Source: Verrucomicrobiota bacterium
GTDB lineage: Bacteria > Verrucomicrobiota > Verrucomicrobiia > Opitutales > Opitutaceae
Assembly (NCBI GenBank): GCA_023399155.1
Contig: JAEWQP010000022.1
Span: 124,001 to 188,000 of the forward strand
Reading direction: 5' to 3'
DNA: 64,000 bases
Shown: positions 42,594 through 50,675 of the stretch, in pieces
Numbering within the stretch: the stretch's first letter is position 1
How the letters are laid out: each line of letters opens with the position of its first letter
Translations under genes and position numbers: made by a program
Notes under the pieces: generated by a model
Database searches by the model: none
Seen by the model: the letters and a program-made list of their open reading frames with translations, nothing else
Told to the model about the DNA's origin: nothing

Positions 42594-43280
42594 CTACCGC
42601 GACGCTGCGTTCTGCCGCAGCCCCGCGCAGATGAAATCGCGCACGCGCACGCGCGCGCCCTCGAGATCATCCAGGCTGCATTTGCCGTCCGAGAGATCGG
42701 GGAGGATGTGTCCGTGCGTGAGCAGATGCGAAAGCGTGCCCACGGCGAAGTGCATGCGCCAGTAGACCTCGGTCGGTTCGAGGTGGGGGAGCGCGAGCCG
42801 AAGCGCATGCAGGAAGCGCGAGGCGATCGTGCTGAAGGTCTCCCGGAAGAGATTGTCGGAAAAATCCGGCGGCAGCGCGAGCATCTGGCCGACCGCGCGA
42901 CGCACGATCGAGGCGCGCGGATCGTGGCCGGGGACGTGGGCGACGAGCAGCGGCTCGACAAAAGCGTCGACCACCTCCTCGAGCGACGGAACTCCGCCGC
43001 TGGCGCGCTCGAGCGCGGCATCGAGGGACTTGAGGCGGGCGGCGTTGATCGGCGCGAAGTGCTCGCGGACCAGGGCGGTGACGAGACCATCCTTGGAGCC
43101 GAAGTAGTAGTGGACGGAGGCGAGATTGACGGCCGCGCGGGTGGTCACCGTGCGCAGGGACAGGCCCTCGAGCCCGTGCTCGGCGAGGATCTCCTCGGCC
43201 GCGTGCACGATGCGGGTGCGTGTGGCGCTGTCCTGGCCGGTGCGGTGGCCGCTCTGGCCGTGGGATTCGGGATTTTCCAT
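42594..43280 (-). CDS. TetR-family transcriptional regulator
   Basis: The 228-residue protein has an N-terminal TetR helix-turn-helix (TRTRIVHAAEEILAEHGLEGLSLRTVTTRAAVNLASVHYYFGSKDGLVTALVREH). The C-terminal all-helical ligand domain resembles the TetR_C family with RASIVRRAVGQMLALPPDFSDNLFRETFSTIASRFLHALR. It may repress an efflux or lipid gene, but no obvious target lies divergently: the next gene upstream is a LysM amidase read on the same strand. The start is the ATG at 43280. Confidence 0.88.
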   Translation of the reverse strand: MENPESHGQSGHRTGQDSATRTRIVHAAEEILAEHGLEGLSLRTVTTRAAVNLASVHYYFGSKDGLVTALVREHFAPINAARLKSLDAALERASGGVPSLEEVVDAFVEPLLVAHVPGHDPRASIVRRAVGQMLALPPDFSDNLFRETFSTIASRFLHALRLALPHLEPTEVYWRMHFAVGTLSHLLTHGHILPDLSDGKCSLDDLEGARVRVRDFICAGLRQNAASR

Positions 43281-43526
43281 GGTAGGGACGAAAGCGCCTC
43301 CACCAGCACGGCAGGCCGGTCGGAAGCGAAGGCAGACGATCTTGGCAGGCAACGAGTCTGACACCAGCCCGTTTGGTCGCGTTGCGCGGGGATTTTCGGC
43401 CGGGGGGAGCGGGCGCGCCAGGGCGTCCAAGCAGGGCGCGGCCGCGCGTCCAGGTGTGGACCAGGGCCGGGATGTCGCCGGGCCGTGGGTACGAGGGTCG
43501 GCGCGGGCTTTCCGGACCGGGGGGTG

Positions 43527-44459
43527 CTAGGGTCGCGCCAGCCGTTTCTTGAACTCGGCCGCCGGGAATCGCTTGCCCGGGCATTGCGTGTGGCGCGGGT
43601 GGATGAGCCGGTGCGTCGTCACGTTCTCGCGCGTTACCCGTGCCTTGCGCATGAGCGCCCGGCACAGGGCCTCAAGTGCATCGAGCTGGCGCGCGGTCGG
43701 GGGAACTTTCGAGAAGTCCCCCACCAGGCAGATGCCGAGGCTGTTGGCGTTGAGGGCGGGGATCGCGAGATGGCCGCCATCGAGCTGCGCGGTCCACCGC
43801 CGCCCGACGTAGATCTCGCCATCGCCCATCCCGCGGCCATTGCCGATCACGAAGTGGTAGGCGAGGCCGTTCTCCATGTGGCGCTCCTCGCGATGGTAGC
43901 GATCCATGCCCGTGCCGCTGCCCACCTTGGTGCCGCTGTGATGAATCACGATGTTCTTCCAACGGCGCGGGGCGATGTTGAGGCGGTCGATCGCCGCCTG
44001 CACCGACGCAGGGAGGTCTTTGCCTTTGGGGGCGCTTGCAGTCGATTTCGCCGTGGCAGCCGGCGCCGCGGCCCCACGTGTGTTCACAGGAATATTCAGC
44101 TTCTGGCCGCGCGTGATATGGTTCGGATCGGGCAGCGCATTGTAGGCGCGGATGTCCGCGACCGAGACCCGGTAGCGCTTGGCGATCGTCGCCAGCGACT
44201 CGCCCCGAGCGACCGTGTGCTCCACGAAGGCCGCGGGCTTTTCCGGGATGAGCAGCTTCTGGCCGCGGCGCAATTTGTCCGCGTCCTTCAGCCGGTTGGC
44301 GCGGGCCAACTCGCGCACCGACACGCCGTGTTCCGACGCGATCCCCGAGAGGGTCTCCCCGGCCTTCACCACATGGGTCGTGGCGGCGCGCGCGGCCGGG
44401 AGGACCAGGGCGAGCAGCCAAGCGGCGAGGAGGAGGCGGACGAGGCGGAAATCGGGCAT
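43527..44459 (-). CDS. LysM N-acetylmuramoyl-L-alanine amidase (PGRP/amidase_2 fold)
   Basis: The 310-residue exported protein has a signal peptide (about 1-25) and two LysM domains (THVVKAGETLSGIASEHGVSVRELARANRL; VEHTVARGESLATIAKRYRVSVADIRAYN). The C-terminal amidase domain contains IVIHHSGTKVG, HMENGLAYHFVIGNG and VTTHRLIHPRHTQCPGKRFP; the conserved His and Cys are zinc ligands or nearby. It would cleave the amide between MurNAc and the stem peptide. The ATG at 44459 overlaps the SET gene stop (TGATG), implying translation linked to that gene. Confidence 0.88.
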   Translation of the reverse strand: MPDFRLVRLLLAAWLLALVLPAARAATTHVVKAGETLSGIASEHGVSVRELARANRLKDADKLRRGQKLLIPEKPAAFVEHTVARGESLATIAKRYRVSVADIRAYNALPDPNHITRGQKLNIPVNTRGAAAPAATAKSTASAPKGKDLPASVQAAIDRLNIAPRRWKNIVIHHSGTKVGSGTGMDRYHREERHMENGLAYHFVIGNGRGMGDGEIYVGRRWTAQLDGGHLAIPALNANSLGICLVGDFSKVPPTARQLDALEALCRALMRKARVTRENVTTHRLIHPRHTQCPGKRFPAAEFKKRLARP

Positions 44460-45043
44460 CAGGCAGTCTTGGGACGGGTACGGAGTTTCTTCTTCTCCAG
44501 GAGACGCCGCAGGCGCCAGCGATGTTGCTTGCCGACGATGTAGCCAAGGCAGCCCGGTTTGCCACAACGGCAGGGGTGCTCGTCCCAGAGGTCGAAGTCG
44601 TATCCGTAGTCGTATGTCAGCTCCTCACCGGCGGCGATGTCCCGCAGCGCCACGATCCAGATGTGGCCGCGGCGGATCTCGGGGTCGCAATTCGGCTCGC
44701 ACGAATGGTTGATCAGGCGCGCGGGATTCCACGGTACGTTGCCGTCGATATCATAGCGCTTGTTCAGCTCGAAGACGTAGACGGCTCCCTTTTCCGTGCC
44801 CTGGGCGCGTTCCTGCCACGACACGGCGCGATCCCAGCCCTGGGCCTTGGTCAAGCGATGCCCCACGTACTCGATCACGAGCGTGCCCTTCGGGATATCG
44901 CGAGCGGCGAAAAGTCCATGTCGGTGGATGCGCGAGCCGCCGCGGCGCCACCAGCGTGGTGGGGCCGGCGGCGCCACCGAGGGTTTGGGGCGCGCGGGCG
45001 CGGGACGAGGGGTGGCGGTTGAAGTGCGGCTACCGCGTTTCAT
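44459..45043 (-). CDS. SET-domain lysine methyltransferase
   Basis: The 194-residue protein has a basic N-terminus and a full SET core. The parts are GSRIHRHGLFAARDIPKGTLVIEYVGHRLT, LINHSCEPNCDPEI (the NHSCxPN cofactor pocket), GEELTYDYGYD and a post-SET-like CRCGKPGCLGYI. SET enzymes transfer methyl from S-adenosylmethionine to lysine. They are well known in Chlamydiae and some other bacteria. The target could be a histone-like or ribosomal protein, but no evidence is visible here. Its start overlaps the yggU gene by 14 bp and its stop overlaps the amidase ATG, so the three are coupled. Confidence 0.88.
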   Translation of the reverse strand: MKRGSRTSTATPRPAPARPKPSVAPPAPPRWWRRGGSRIHRHGLFAARDIPKGTLVIEYVGHRLTKAQGWDRAVSWQERAQGTEKGAVYVFELNKRYDIDGNVPWNPARLINHSCEPNCDPEIRRGHIWIVALRDIAAGEELTYDYGYDFDLWDEHPCRCGKPGCLGYIVGKQHRWRLRRLLEKKKLRTRPKTA

Positions 45044-45326
45044 GAGGAGTGGGAGAATCGAGCAATCGACGGCGGGCCTCCCCGGCAGCGAGACCGAGGA
45101 CCTCGACGACCTTGCGCCGGCCGGTGGCACCGGCAACCAGCCGCACAGACGAGGCGTGCAGTGCAAGGCGTCCGGCGAGGAACCGCACCAGCGCATCGTT
45201 GGCTTTGCCGTCGACGGGTGGGGCGCGAAGTTTCACGCGCACCGCGTCGCCGAGCTCGCCCACCACCTCGTCGCGCGGGGCGCCGGGCGTGATCTTGAGG
45301 TTGAGGCGACAGGCGGGCGTGGCCAT
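45030..45326 (-). CDS. YggU/DUF167-family protein
   Basis: The 98-residue cytoplasmic protein has the YggU fold: CRLNLKITPGAPRDEVVGELGDAVRVKLRAPPVDGKANDALVRFLAG, then SVRLVAGATGRRKVVEVLGL. The PPVDGKAND core is a strong signature. Its function is unknown. The start at 45326 (MATPACRL) fits. It heads the yggU-SET-amidase stack, with a 14-bp overlap to the SET gene. Confidence 0.9.
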   Translation of the reverse strand: MATPACRLNLKITPGAPRDEVVGELGDAVRVKLRAPPVDGKANDALVRFLAGRLALHASSVRLVAGATGRRKVVEVLGLAAGEARRRLLDSPTPHETR

Positions 45327-45515
45327 GCAGGCGCGATTGAAAAGTGGATGCGCCGCATCCGGCAATGAAATGCCGACGGTGTGCCGTCGAATCCGCGCTG
45401 AGGCCGGAGCGTTCAAGCGGCGCGCCGGGGCGGCCGTAGCGATGCTCCTGCGGCGGGATGTGCGCATCCGGTTCTACGGAAGGCAACGCCCGGCCAAAGG
45501 CGCCCGCGGGCGGAA

Positions 45516-45893
45516 TCACTCCAGGCCGCGCTGCTCGAGGTCGAGCTCGTCGAGCCCGAGATAGTGGCCGAGTTCGTGCAGGTAGGTCACGCGCACCTCC
45601 TCGCGAAACAGATCCGGGTCGGCCTCGGCATAATCCCAGAGGCTCTCGAGAAAAAGAAAGACCTGCGGCGGCATCGGGTGCATGGATTCGGACGTGCCGT
45701 GCGGGTCGCCCACGAACAGGCCCAGTGAGTCGGGGTCGAGGTCCTCCCCCGCGATCTCCTCTCGAATCCACGGTTCGAATACGACAGGCACCCCGGCCGC
45801 GCGCTCGCGCAGCTCGGGTGGAAGCCCCCGGAGGGTCGCCTGTGTGACCTCCTCGGCGGCCTTCACCAGGCGTCTCCAGTGGCGGGCGTCCAT
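45516..45893 (-). CDS. Zincin-like metallopeptidase
   Basis: The 125-residue protein has the zinc motif TYLHELGHYLGLDE (HExxH plus a downstream Asp) near its C-terminus. It is preceded by the helical MDARHWRRLVKAAEEVTQATLRGLPPELRE and the strands VPVVFEPW and LGLFVGD. It matches the small, largely uncharacterised zincin family. It is cytoplasmic by lack of a signal. The ATG at 45893 is chosen. Its substrate is unknown. Confidence 0.8.
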   Translation of the reverse strand: MDARHWRRLVKAAEEVTQATLRGLPPELRERAAGVPVVFEPWIREEIAGEDLDPDSLGLFVGDPHGTSESMHPMPPQVFLFLESLWDYAEADPDLFREEVRVTYLHELGHYLGLDELDLEQRGLE

Positions 45894-45999
45894 GCCGGCA
45901 GGGTAGAGCGGCACCGGGCGGGCCCGGCGAACGAATAGTGCGCCCGGCGGCGCGAAACGGTATCGCTCCGCGCGGTCCGCGGGGCTACGTTCCCGGTTC

Positions 46000-46476
46000 A
46001 TGAACGAACTCATCGCGCTTTTCCGCGGCCCGCCGGCGCGGACCCTCGCCGTGGCGGAAAGCCTCACCTGCGGGCGACTGCAGGCCGCGATCGGCTCCGT
46101 CAGCGGGGCGTCGGAGTTCTTTCTCGGCGGGATCACCGCCTACACGCTGGAGCAGAAGGTGCGGCACCTCGGGGTCGACCGCGCGCGCGCGGAGGCATGC
46201 GACGCGGTGAGCCCGGCGATCGCCGGGCAGATGGCGGTCGGAGCCTGCCGGTTGTTCGGCAGCGACCTCGCCCTTGGGACGACCGGGTACGCCGAGCCGG
46301 ATCCGGCGCGGGGCATCCAGCAGCCGATCGCGTATTGGGCGATCGCCTACAGAGGTGTGGTCGTGCACGGGGCGCGCACGGAGCGCGCCGGGCTGCCGCG
46401 CGTGGCAATGCAGGAGGCCGTCGTGGTCGAGGCGCTGGCCGGCCTGGCGGAATTCGTGCGCGAGTTGCGCGCGTAG
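46000..46476 (+). CDS. CinA C-terminal domain protein (PncC-type nicotinamide-nucleotide amidase)
   Basis: The 158-residue cytoplasmic protein is a standalone CinA C-terminal domain: TLAVAESLTCGRLQAAIGSVSGASEFFLGGITAYTLEQKVRHLGV and the later GSDLALGTTGYAEP. This domain in PncC deamidates nicotinamide mononucleotide to nicotinate mononucleotide in the pyridine cycle. The N-terminal MoaB-like domain of full CinA is absent. It reads divergently from the zincin gene. Confidence 0.88.
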   Translation: MNELIALFRGPPARTLAVAESLTCGRLQAAIGSVSGASEFFLGGITAYTLEQKVRHLGVDRARAEACDAVSPAIAGQMAVGACRLFGSDLALGTTGYAEPDPARGIQQPIAYWAIAYRGVVVHGARTERAGLPRVAMQEAVVVEALAGLAEFVRELRA

Positions 46477-46515
46477 CGATCCCGCCGGGAGTGCGGTCGC
46501 AGCAGTACCCGGCGT

Positions 46516-47214
46516 TCAGCGCGGGGTCCCGCAGGCGTCCACTCCGGCTACGCTGTCGAAACGCCGCAGGAGGTCGCGCAAATCGAGGCCGGCGAGCGTG
46601 TCGAGGCGCAGGTCCACATGCGAAAAATCCTGTGTGCGCGTGATCTCGTTGGGTACGGCCACGCACCTCAGGCCGGCACGCTTGGCGGCGAGCGAGCCGT
46701 TGTAGGAATCCTCGATCGCGAGCGCTTCGTCGGCGCGCAACCCCAGAAGCCGCAGCGCCTCGAGGTAAATATCCGGCTCGGGCTTGGGTCGCAGTGTCTC
46801 CGAGCGGTTGACCAGCACCTCGAAGCGGTCGAACAGGCCCTGTTCGCGCAGGTGGCCCTCGACCCACGGCCGGCTCGAACTCGAGGCCACGGCCAGCCGC
46901 AGCCCGAGTCTCCGGGCCTGGTCGAGAAGATCGATCACGCCCGGAAGCGGGACGAGCGCGTGATTGCGCGCATGCTCCAACTCCCGCAGGCGCAGACGCA
47001 GGGTCTCGCGGTCATGGGCGCGGCCGGTGCGGGCGCTCAGGAGCAGCGCCGGATCGCGGGCGGCGTTCGTCGTGCCCACGATGACGAGGTAGTCCGCCAG
47101 CGAGTAAACGTGTCCGTGTTCCTCAAACAGCGCCTGCCAGGCGGCAAAGCACGAGGATTCGGTATCGAGGATCAGCCCGTCGAAATCGAGGAGAAGCGCG
47201 CGGAGGGAGGACAT
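46516..47214 (-). CDS. HAD-superfamily phosphatase (subfamily IA)
   Basis: The 232-residue protein has the four HAD motifs: nucleophile Asp in LLLDFDGLILDTE, Ser/Thr in LRLAVASSSSRPWV, Lys in LRPKPEPDIYLEAL and acids in ALAIEDSYNGSLAAKRAGL. The alpha-helical cap between motifs I and II is the phosphoglucomutase/phosphoglycolate type. The substrate is a small phosphate ester that cannot be named. It ends just 40 bp from the convergent pncC-like gene. Confidence 0.9.
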   Translation of the reverse strand: MSSLRALLLDFDGLILDTESSCFAAWQALFEEHGHVYSLADYLVIVGTTNAARDPALLLSARTGRAHDRETLRLRLRELEHARNHALVPLPGVIDLLDQARRLGLRLAVASSSSRPWVEGHLREQGLFDRFEVLVNRSETLRPKPEPDIYLEALRLLGLRADEALAIEDSYNGSLAAKRAGLRCVAVPNEITRTQDFSHVDLRLDTLAGLDLRDLLRRFDSVAGVDACGTPR

Positions 47215-47378
47215 GAAAGACCGGGTGGACCGGCGTGGGAGAGGGGATCAACGTCACACGGCGCGCGGAAGTCAAAGGCTTCACCGCTGTCCACCCGGGT
47301 CGCGTGCCGAGCGACCCATGCCGGGCGTGCCGGGGCCCGGCCGTGCGATGGATTCGGGCGACGGGTGCGGACGTGCCG

Positions 47379-47867
47379 TCAGAGTTTCACCTCGGAGCAC
47401 TCCATCGCGTAGATGCCGGTCCAGAAGCCATTCTCGTAGATGTCGCCCACGCGGAGCGTTCCGCGGATGCGGATGGGGATGTTCTCGAGGAGCAGGGCTG
47501 GCTTTCCCATCATGCGCACCACGATATACTCGTTGATCTCGGGAGAGGCTCCGTAGCAGCAGACGTTTTGACTCACCACCAGGACGAAGGAGCGCACGTG
47601 CTTGCCCTCGAGTTCCGTGGGCATCATGTAGCCGCGGATCTCGATCGGGCGTCCGTCGAGTTTCCGAATCTCATCGGGGATCTGGTCGTTGAAGGTCTCC
47701 ACCGCCTGCTTCGCGCCCTCGATCTCCACTTTCTTGGGCGGCGAGACCGGAAAACGCAGGTCGGCCCACGTGACCGCGACGGGCGCGGCTGTGTCGGCGT
47801 GGGCAAGAGGCGCGCGGTCACAGACGGACAGCGCGACGGTCAGGGCGGCAAGGAGACGGATAACCAT
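47379..47867 (-). CDS. DUF3299-family exported protein
   Basis: The 162-residue protein has a signal peptide (MVIRLLAALTVALSVCDRAPLAHA) and the DUF3299 core: RPIEIRGYMMPTELEGKHVRSFVLVVSQNVCCYGASPEINEYIVVRM. The CCYG cysteines are family features and may bind a metal. It lies 70 bp after the permease gene on the same strand, with an ATPase gene farther upstream. Comparable three-gene sets exist in some proteobacteria where they have been tied to zinc uptake; that comparison is from memory and is uncertain. Its function is unknown. Confidence 0.8.
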   Translation of the reverse strand: MVIRLLAALTVALSVCDRAPLAHADTAAPVAVTWADLRFPVSPPKKVEIEGAKQAVETFNDQIPDEIRKLDGRPIEIRGYMMPTELEGKHVRSFVLVVSQNVCCYGASPEINEYIVVRMMGKPALLLENIPIRIRGTLRVGDIYENGFWTGIYAMECSEVKL

Positions 47868-47937
47868 GGGAAACGCCACAGGGAGCAGCGGAGCATGTGT
47901 CGATTTGCCGCCGCGTCAAAGGCCGCGCGCGAACGGT

Positions 47938-49143
47938 TCACGAAACGGGTGCAAGCGCATCCGCGACCGGCAGACGATAGGCCTTCCAGGCCGGCACGAG
48001 GCCGGCGAGCGCGCAGAGCAGCAGCAGGCAGGCGGGGACGAGCACCACGACCGGCGCCCAGGAGAAGACCTCGAGGAGCACGCCGGTCTCGCGCCGGATG
48101 ATCACGGCGGCTCCGGCCATCAGCCCGAGATGCACGAACCAGCCGCCGAGAGCGCCTGCGATCCCGGTCGCGACCGACTCGCCGAGCACGGCGAGAAACA
48201 CCGTCGAGCGCCGCGCCCCGAGCGCCCGAAGGATCGCGATATCGCGGCGGCGCGCGCTCATGGAGCTGTAGACGCTGACCAGCACGGAGCCGATCGCCAC
48301 GAGGCCGACACCATAGGCGACGAGCGCGAGCACGTCCTGAAACCACGCGATCTTACCGAAGAGTTCGCCCACCACCGAGGCGACCGGCCAGGCGAACGTG
48401 AGCCGGTTGCCCTGCCGGTTGTAGAGCAGGTCGAGGGCGCGGCCGGCGAGCGGCGAGCGCAGCTTGATCAACACGGCGCTCAGGTCGGTCGCGGCTGCCG
48501 CGGCGTGGCCGCTCATCGTTTGCACGCCGGCAAGGGGGATGAGGATCACGCGATCAAGAGGCGTGTTCGTCGGCTCGAGCACACCCGTGACGGTGTAGGT
48601 CTCCGCGTGCTGCTGCTCCTCGTCGAAGGTGAGCCCGTGAAACGGATGAAACGTGTCACCCACCGTCAGGCCGAGCCGTTGTGCGGCAAACGAGCCGACG
48701 ACGGCTTCGTGCGCGCCATCCGTGCCGACCGGCCGTCCCGCGGCCAGCGTCAGCCGGCGGCCGGGCCCGAGTTCGACCGGCGCAAGCTGTTCCCATGGAA
48801 CACCCACGAGCCGGAAGCCGCGGAAGTTGTCCCCGACCGCGATCGGCACGGCGTGAAGCACAGCGGGATGCTCCGCGATCTGCGCAAAGTCGTCCTGGCT
48901 GATATTTCCGGGTGACGCCTCAAGGTGAAAGATCGCGTTGAGCACCAGCTGCAGCCGCGACCCGCGCGCACCGAGGACGGCATCGAACCCCGCGGTCACC
49001 GAGCTGAACGACGTCTGCGCCTGGTCCTTCACCACCCACACCGTGGTCGCGAGCCCGCCGGCGAGGGCGATCGAGGCCGCCGCGATCAGCGTCGAGAGCG
49101 CGTGCTGGCGCAGGCTGCGGTAGATGATCCGGGCGAGGGTCAC
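47938..49143 (-). CDS. ABC transporter permease, FtsX/MacB type
   Basis: The 401-residue inner-membrane protein has one helix near residue 20-40 (LIAAASIALAGGLATTVWVV), a large periplasmic domain and three C-terminal helices. The cytoplasmic loop reads SMSARRRDIAILRALGARRSTVFL, the coupling helix typical of FtsX-like permeases (MacB, LolCE). These either export lipoproteins or small molecules, or transmit mechanical force. The ATPase partner is encoded 84 bp upstream. Starts from ATG 49143. Confidence 0.85.
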   Translation of the reverse strand: MTLARIIYRSLRQHALSTLIAAASIALAGGLATTVWVVKDQAQTSFSSVTAGFDAVLGARGSRLQLVLNAIFHLEASPGNISQDDFAQIAEHPAVLHAVPIAVGDNFRGFRLVGVPWEQLAPVELGPGRRLTLAAGRPVGTDGAHEAVVGSFAAQRLGLTVGDTFHPFHGLTFDEEQQHAETYTVTGVLEPTNTPLDRVILIPLAGVQTMSGHAAAAATDLSAVLIKLRSPLAGRALDLLYNRQGNRLTFAWPVASVVGELFGKIAWFQDVLALVAYGVGLVAIGSVLVSVYSSMSARRRDIAILRALGARRSTVFLAVLGESVATGIAGALGGWFVHLGLMAGAAVIIRRETGVLLEVFSWAPVVVLVPACLLLLCALAGLVPAWKAYRLPVADALAPVS

Positions 49144-49151
49144 GGTTGAGA

Positions 49152-49198
49152 GGCGAATGACGAATGGCGAATGACGACTGACGAATGCTGAATGTGAG
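49152..49198 (+). repeat. Short degenerate tandem repeat
   Basis: GGCGAATGACGA occurs twice exactly (49152-49163 and 49166-49177), followed by the degraded units CTGACGAATG and CTGAATG. It fills the gap between the ATPase and permease genes, so it lies in their shared transcript if they are one operon. Confidence 0.5.
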
Positions 49199-49227
49199 AG
49201 CTGAAGGCCGAGTGGGGGAGGCTCCGT

Positions 49228-49911
49228 TCAGCGGTTCAGTCTTTCTCCTTTGGCCTGGTTCAGGGCGCCGAGGTCGAGGGTTTCGTCGAAGCCGGCAAGG
49301 AGTTCGGGCGAGTGGCTGACCATGAGGAGTGCGGCGCCTTCGGACCGGCAGGCCGCGTGCAGCAGGTCGATGGCGGCGCGGGCAGCTCCCGGGTCGAGAT
49401 TGGCGGTGGGCTCATCGGCGAGCACGAGCTTGGGCCGATGCGCGAGCGCGCGTGCGAGGGCGACGCGTTGCTGCTGGCCGGTGGAGAGCTGACGCGGGAA
49501 GTGACGAAGCCTGCCGCCCAGTCCGAGGGTCTCGAGCAGGGCCGCGGCCCTGCCGGGATCGGCGCCCGGTCCGAACGCCATGCCCAGCATCACGTTCTCG
49601 AGCACGGTGAATCCCTGCAGGAGGTTGAACGTCTGGAACACGTAACCGATCGAGGCGGCCCGGGCGCGGTCGCGGCGCGCTTCACTCAGCGCGGTCATCT
49701 CGAGCCCGTCGAGGATCACGCGACCGGAATCGGGCGCGAGAATGCCGGCAATGCAGTGAAGGAGGGTGGTTTTCCCTGAACCGCTGGTGCCGCGCAGCGC
49801 CACATGCCGGCCCGCCTCGAGGGCAAAATGCGGCACCGCCAGCACCTCGTGCCGCTCCCCATCGGGGGTGCGGAACGATTTTGTGAGGTCTCGAATCTCC
49901 AGCAGGGACAT
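49228..49911 (-). CDS. ABC transporter ATP-binding protein, LolD/MacB type
   Basis: The 227-residue ATPase has Walker A GTSGSGKTT, Q-loop YVFQTFNLLQGFTVLENV, signature LSTGQQQRVALARAL, Walker B LVLADEPTANLD and H-loop MVSHSPELL. It is of the LolD/FtsE group that pairs with FtsX-like permeases. It heads a cluster with the permease and DUF3299 genes downstream. The ATG at 49911 is used. It is divergent from the small secreted-protein gene at 50063. Confidence 0.9.
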   Translation of the reverse strand: MSLLEIRDLTKSFRTPDGERHEVLAVPHFALEAGRHVALRGTSGSGKTTLLHCIAGILAPDSGRVILDGLEMTALSEARRDRARAASIGYVFQTFNLLQGFTVLENVMLGMAFGPGADPGRAAALLETLGLGGRLRHFPRQLSTGQQQRVALARALAHRPKLVLADEPTANLDPGAARAAIDLLHAACRSEGAALLMVSHSPELLAGFDETLDLGALNQAKGERLNR

Positions 49912-50062
49912 GGCGCGGCCGGCGGCGGTCTGCGATATGGGCGACAATCCGCCGGTGCGCACGCCTGAAGTCCCGCAAACCTGCGTCCTCCCGCGGTCCA
50001 TCCCATGGGGCGCGTTGCATGTTCCGGCGTCACGTGTAGGCTGGCGGCGGCCATCCCCAACC

Positions 50063-50578
50063 ATGACACGACGTCCCGCCGCCCTGTGCGTTTTGTTGTT
50101 CTTGATGACCGGTCCTGCTCGGGCCGACTCCGCGCCCGCGCTCCCGGTGACTGAGGATTACCTGAACCTCCTTCGCCTTGATCTGCGCGCGACCAAGGCG
50201 GAGATTGTGACCAACGCCCTCGAGCTCACGCCCGAGGAGCTGGAGCGCTTCTGGCCGATCTACCGCGAGTACGATGCGGCGCTCGTGCGTCTCAACGAGG
50301 ACCGCGCCGCCACGCTGCGCGACTTTGCCGCGCACTACGCCAGCATCGACGACTCGCAGGCGCAGGACCTGACGCGGCGGAGCCTTGAGTTTCAACACAA
50401 GCGGCTCGACCTGCTGAAAAAATACTACGGGCGCATGGCCAAGGCGTTCAACCCCGCCACCGCCGCGCGATTCCTGCAGCTCGAGCACCAGCTGCTGATG
50501 CTGGTCGACGTGCAGATCGCCTCCGAGCTGCCGCTCATTCCCCGGCAGGTGCTGGCCTCTCCGGCGCGGGAGGGCTAG
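50063..50578 (+). CDS. Secreted helical protein, 171 aa
   Basis: The protein has a signal peptide (MTRRPAALCVLLFLMTGPARA) and a helical body. NALELTPEELERFWPIYREYDAAL resembles the LTxxQ-like segment of small periplasmic proteins such as Spy/CpxP. It continues LNEDRAATLRDFAAHYASIDDSQAQDLTRRSLEFQHKRLDLLKKYYGRM. A metal- or stress-binding chaperone role is possible but not shown. It is alone and divergent from the ATPase gene. Confidence 0.7.
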   Translation: MTRRPAALCVLLFLMTGPARADSAPALPVTEDYLNLLRLDLRATKAEIVTNALELTPEELERFWPIYREYDAALVRLNEDRAATLRDFAAHYASIDDSQAQDLTRRSLEFQHKRLDLLKKYYGRMAKAFNPATAARFLQLEHQLLMLVDVQIASELPLIPRQVLASPAREG

Positions 50579-50675
50579 AGCCGTCCCGATCGGATAAGCT
50601 CAGCCGTCGCGGCAACTCCACCAGCGTGGCGAAATCGCGCCTGCCGGGATTGTGGGCGCAAGCGTCGGCGACCTT

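Noticed and set aside
49152..49198. Tandem repeat considered as a CRISPR-like array
   Set aside because: The units are only 8-14 nt with no spacers and no Cas genes nearby.
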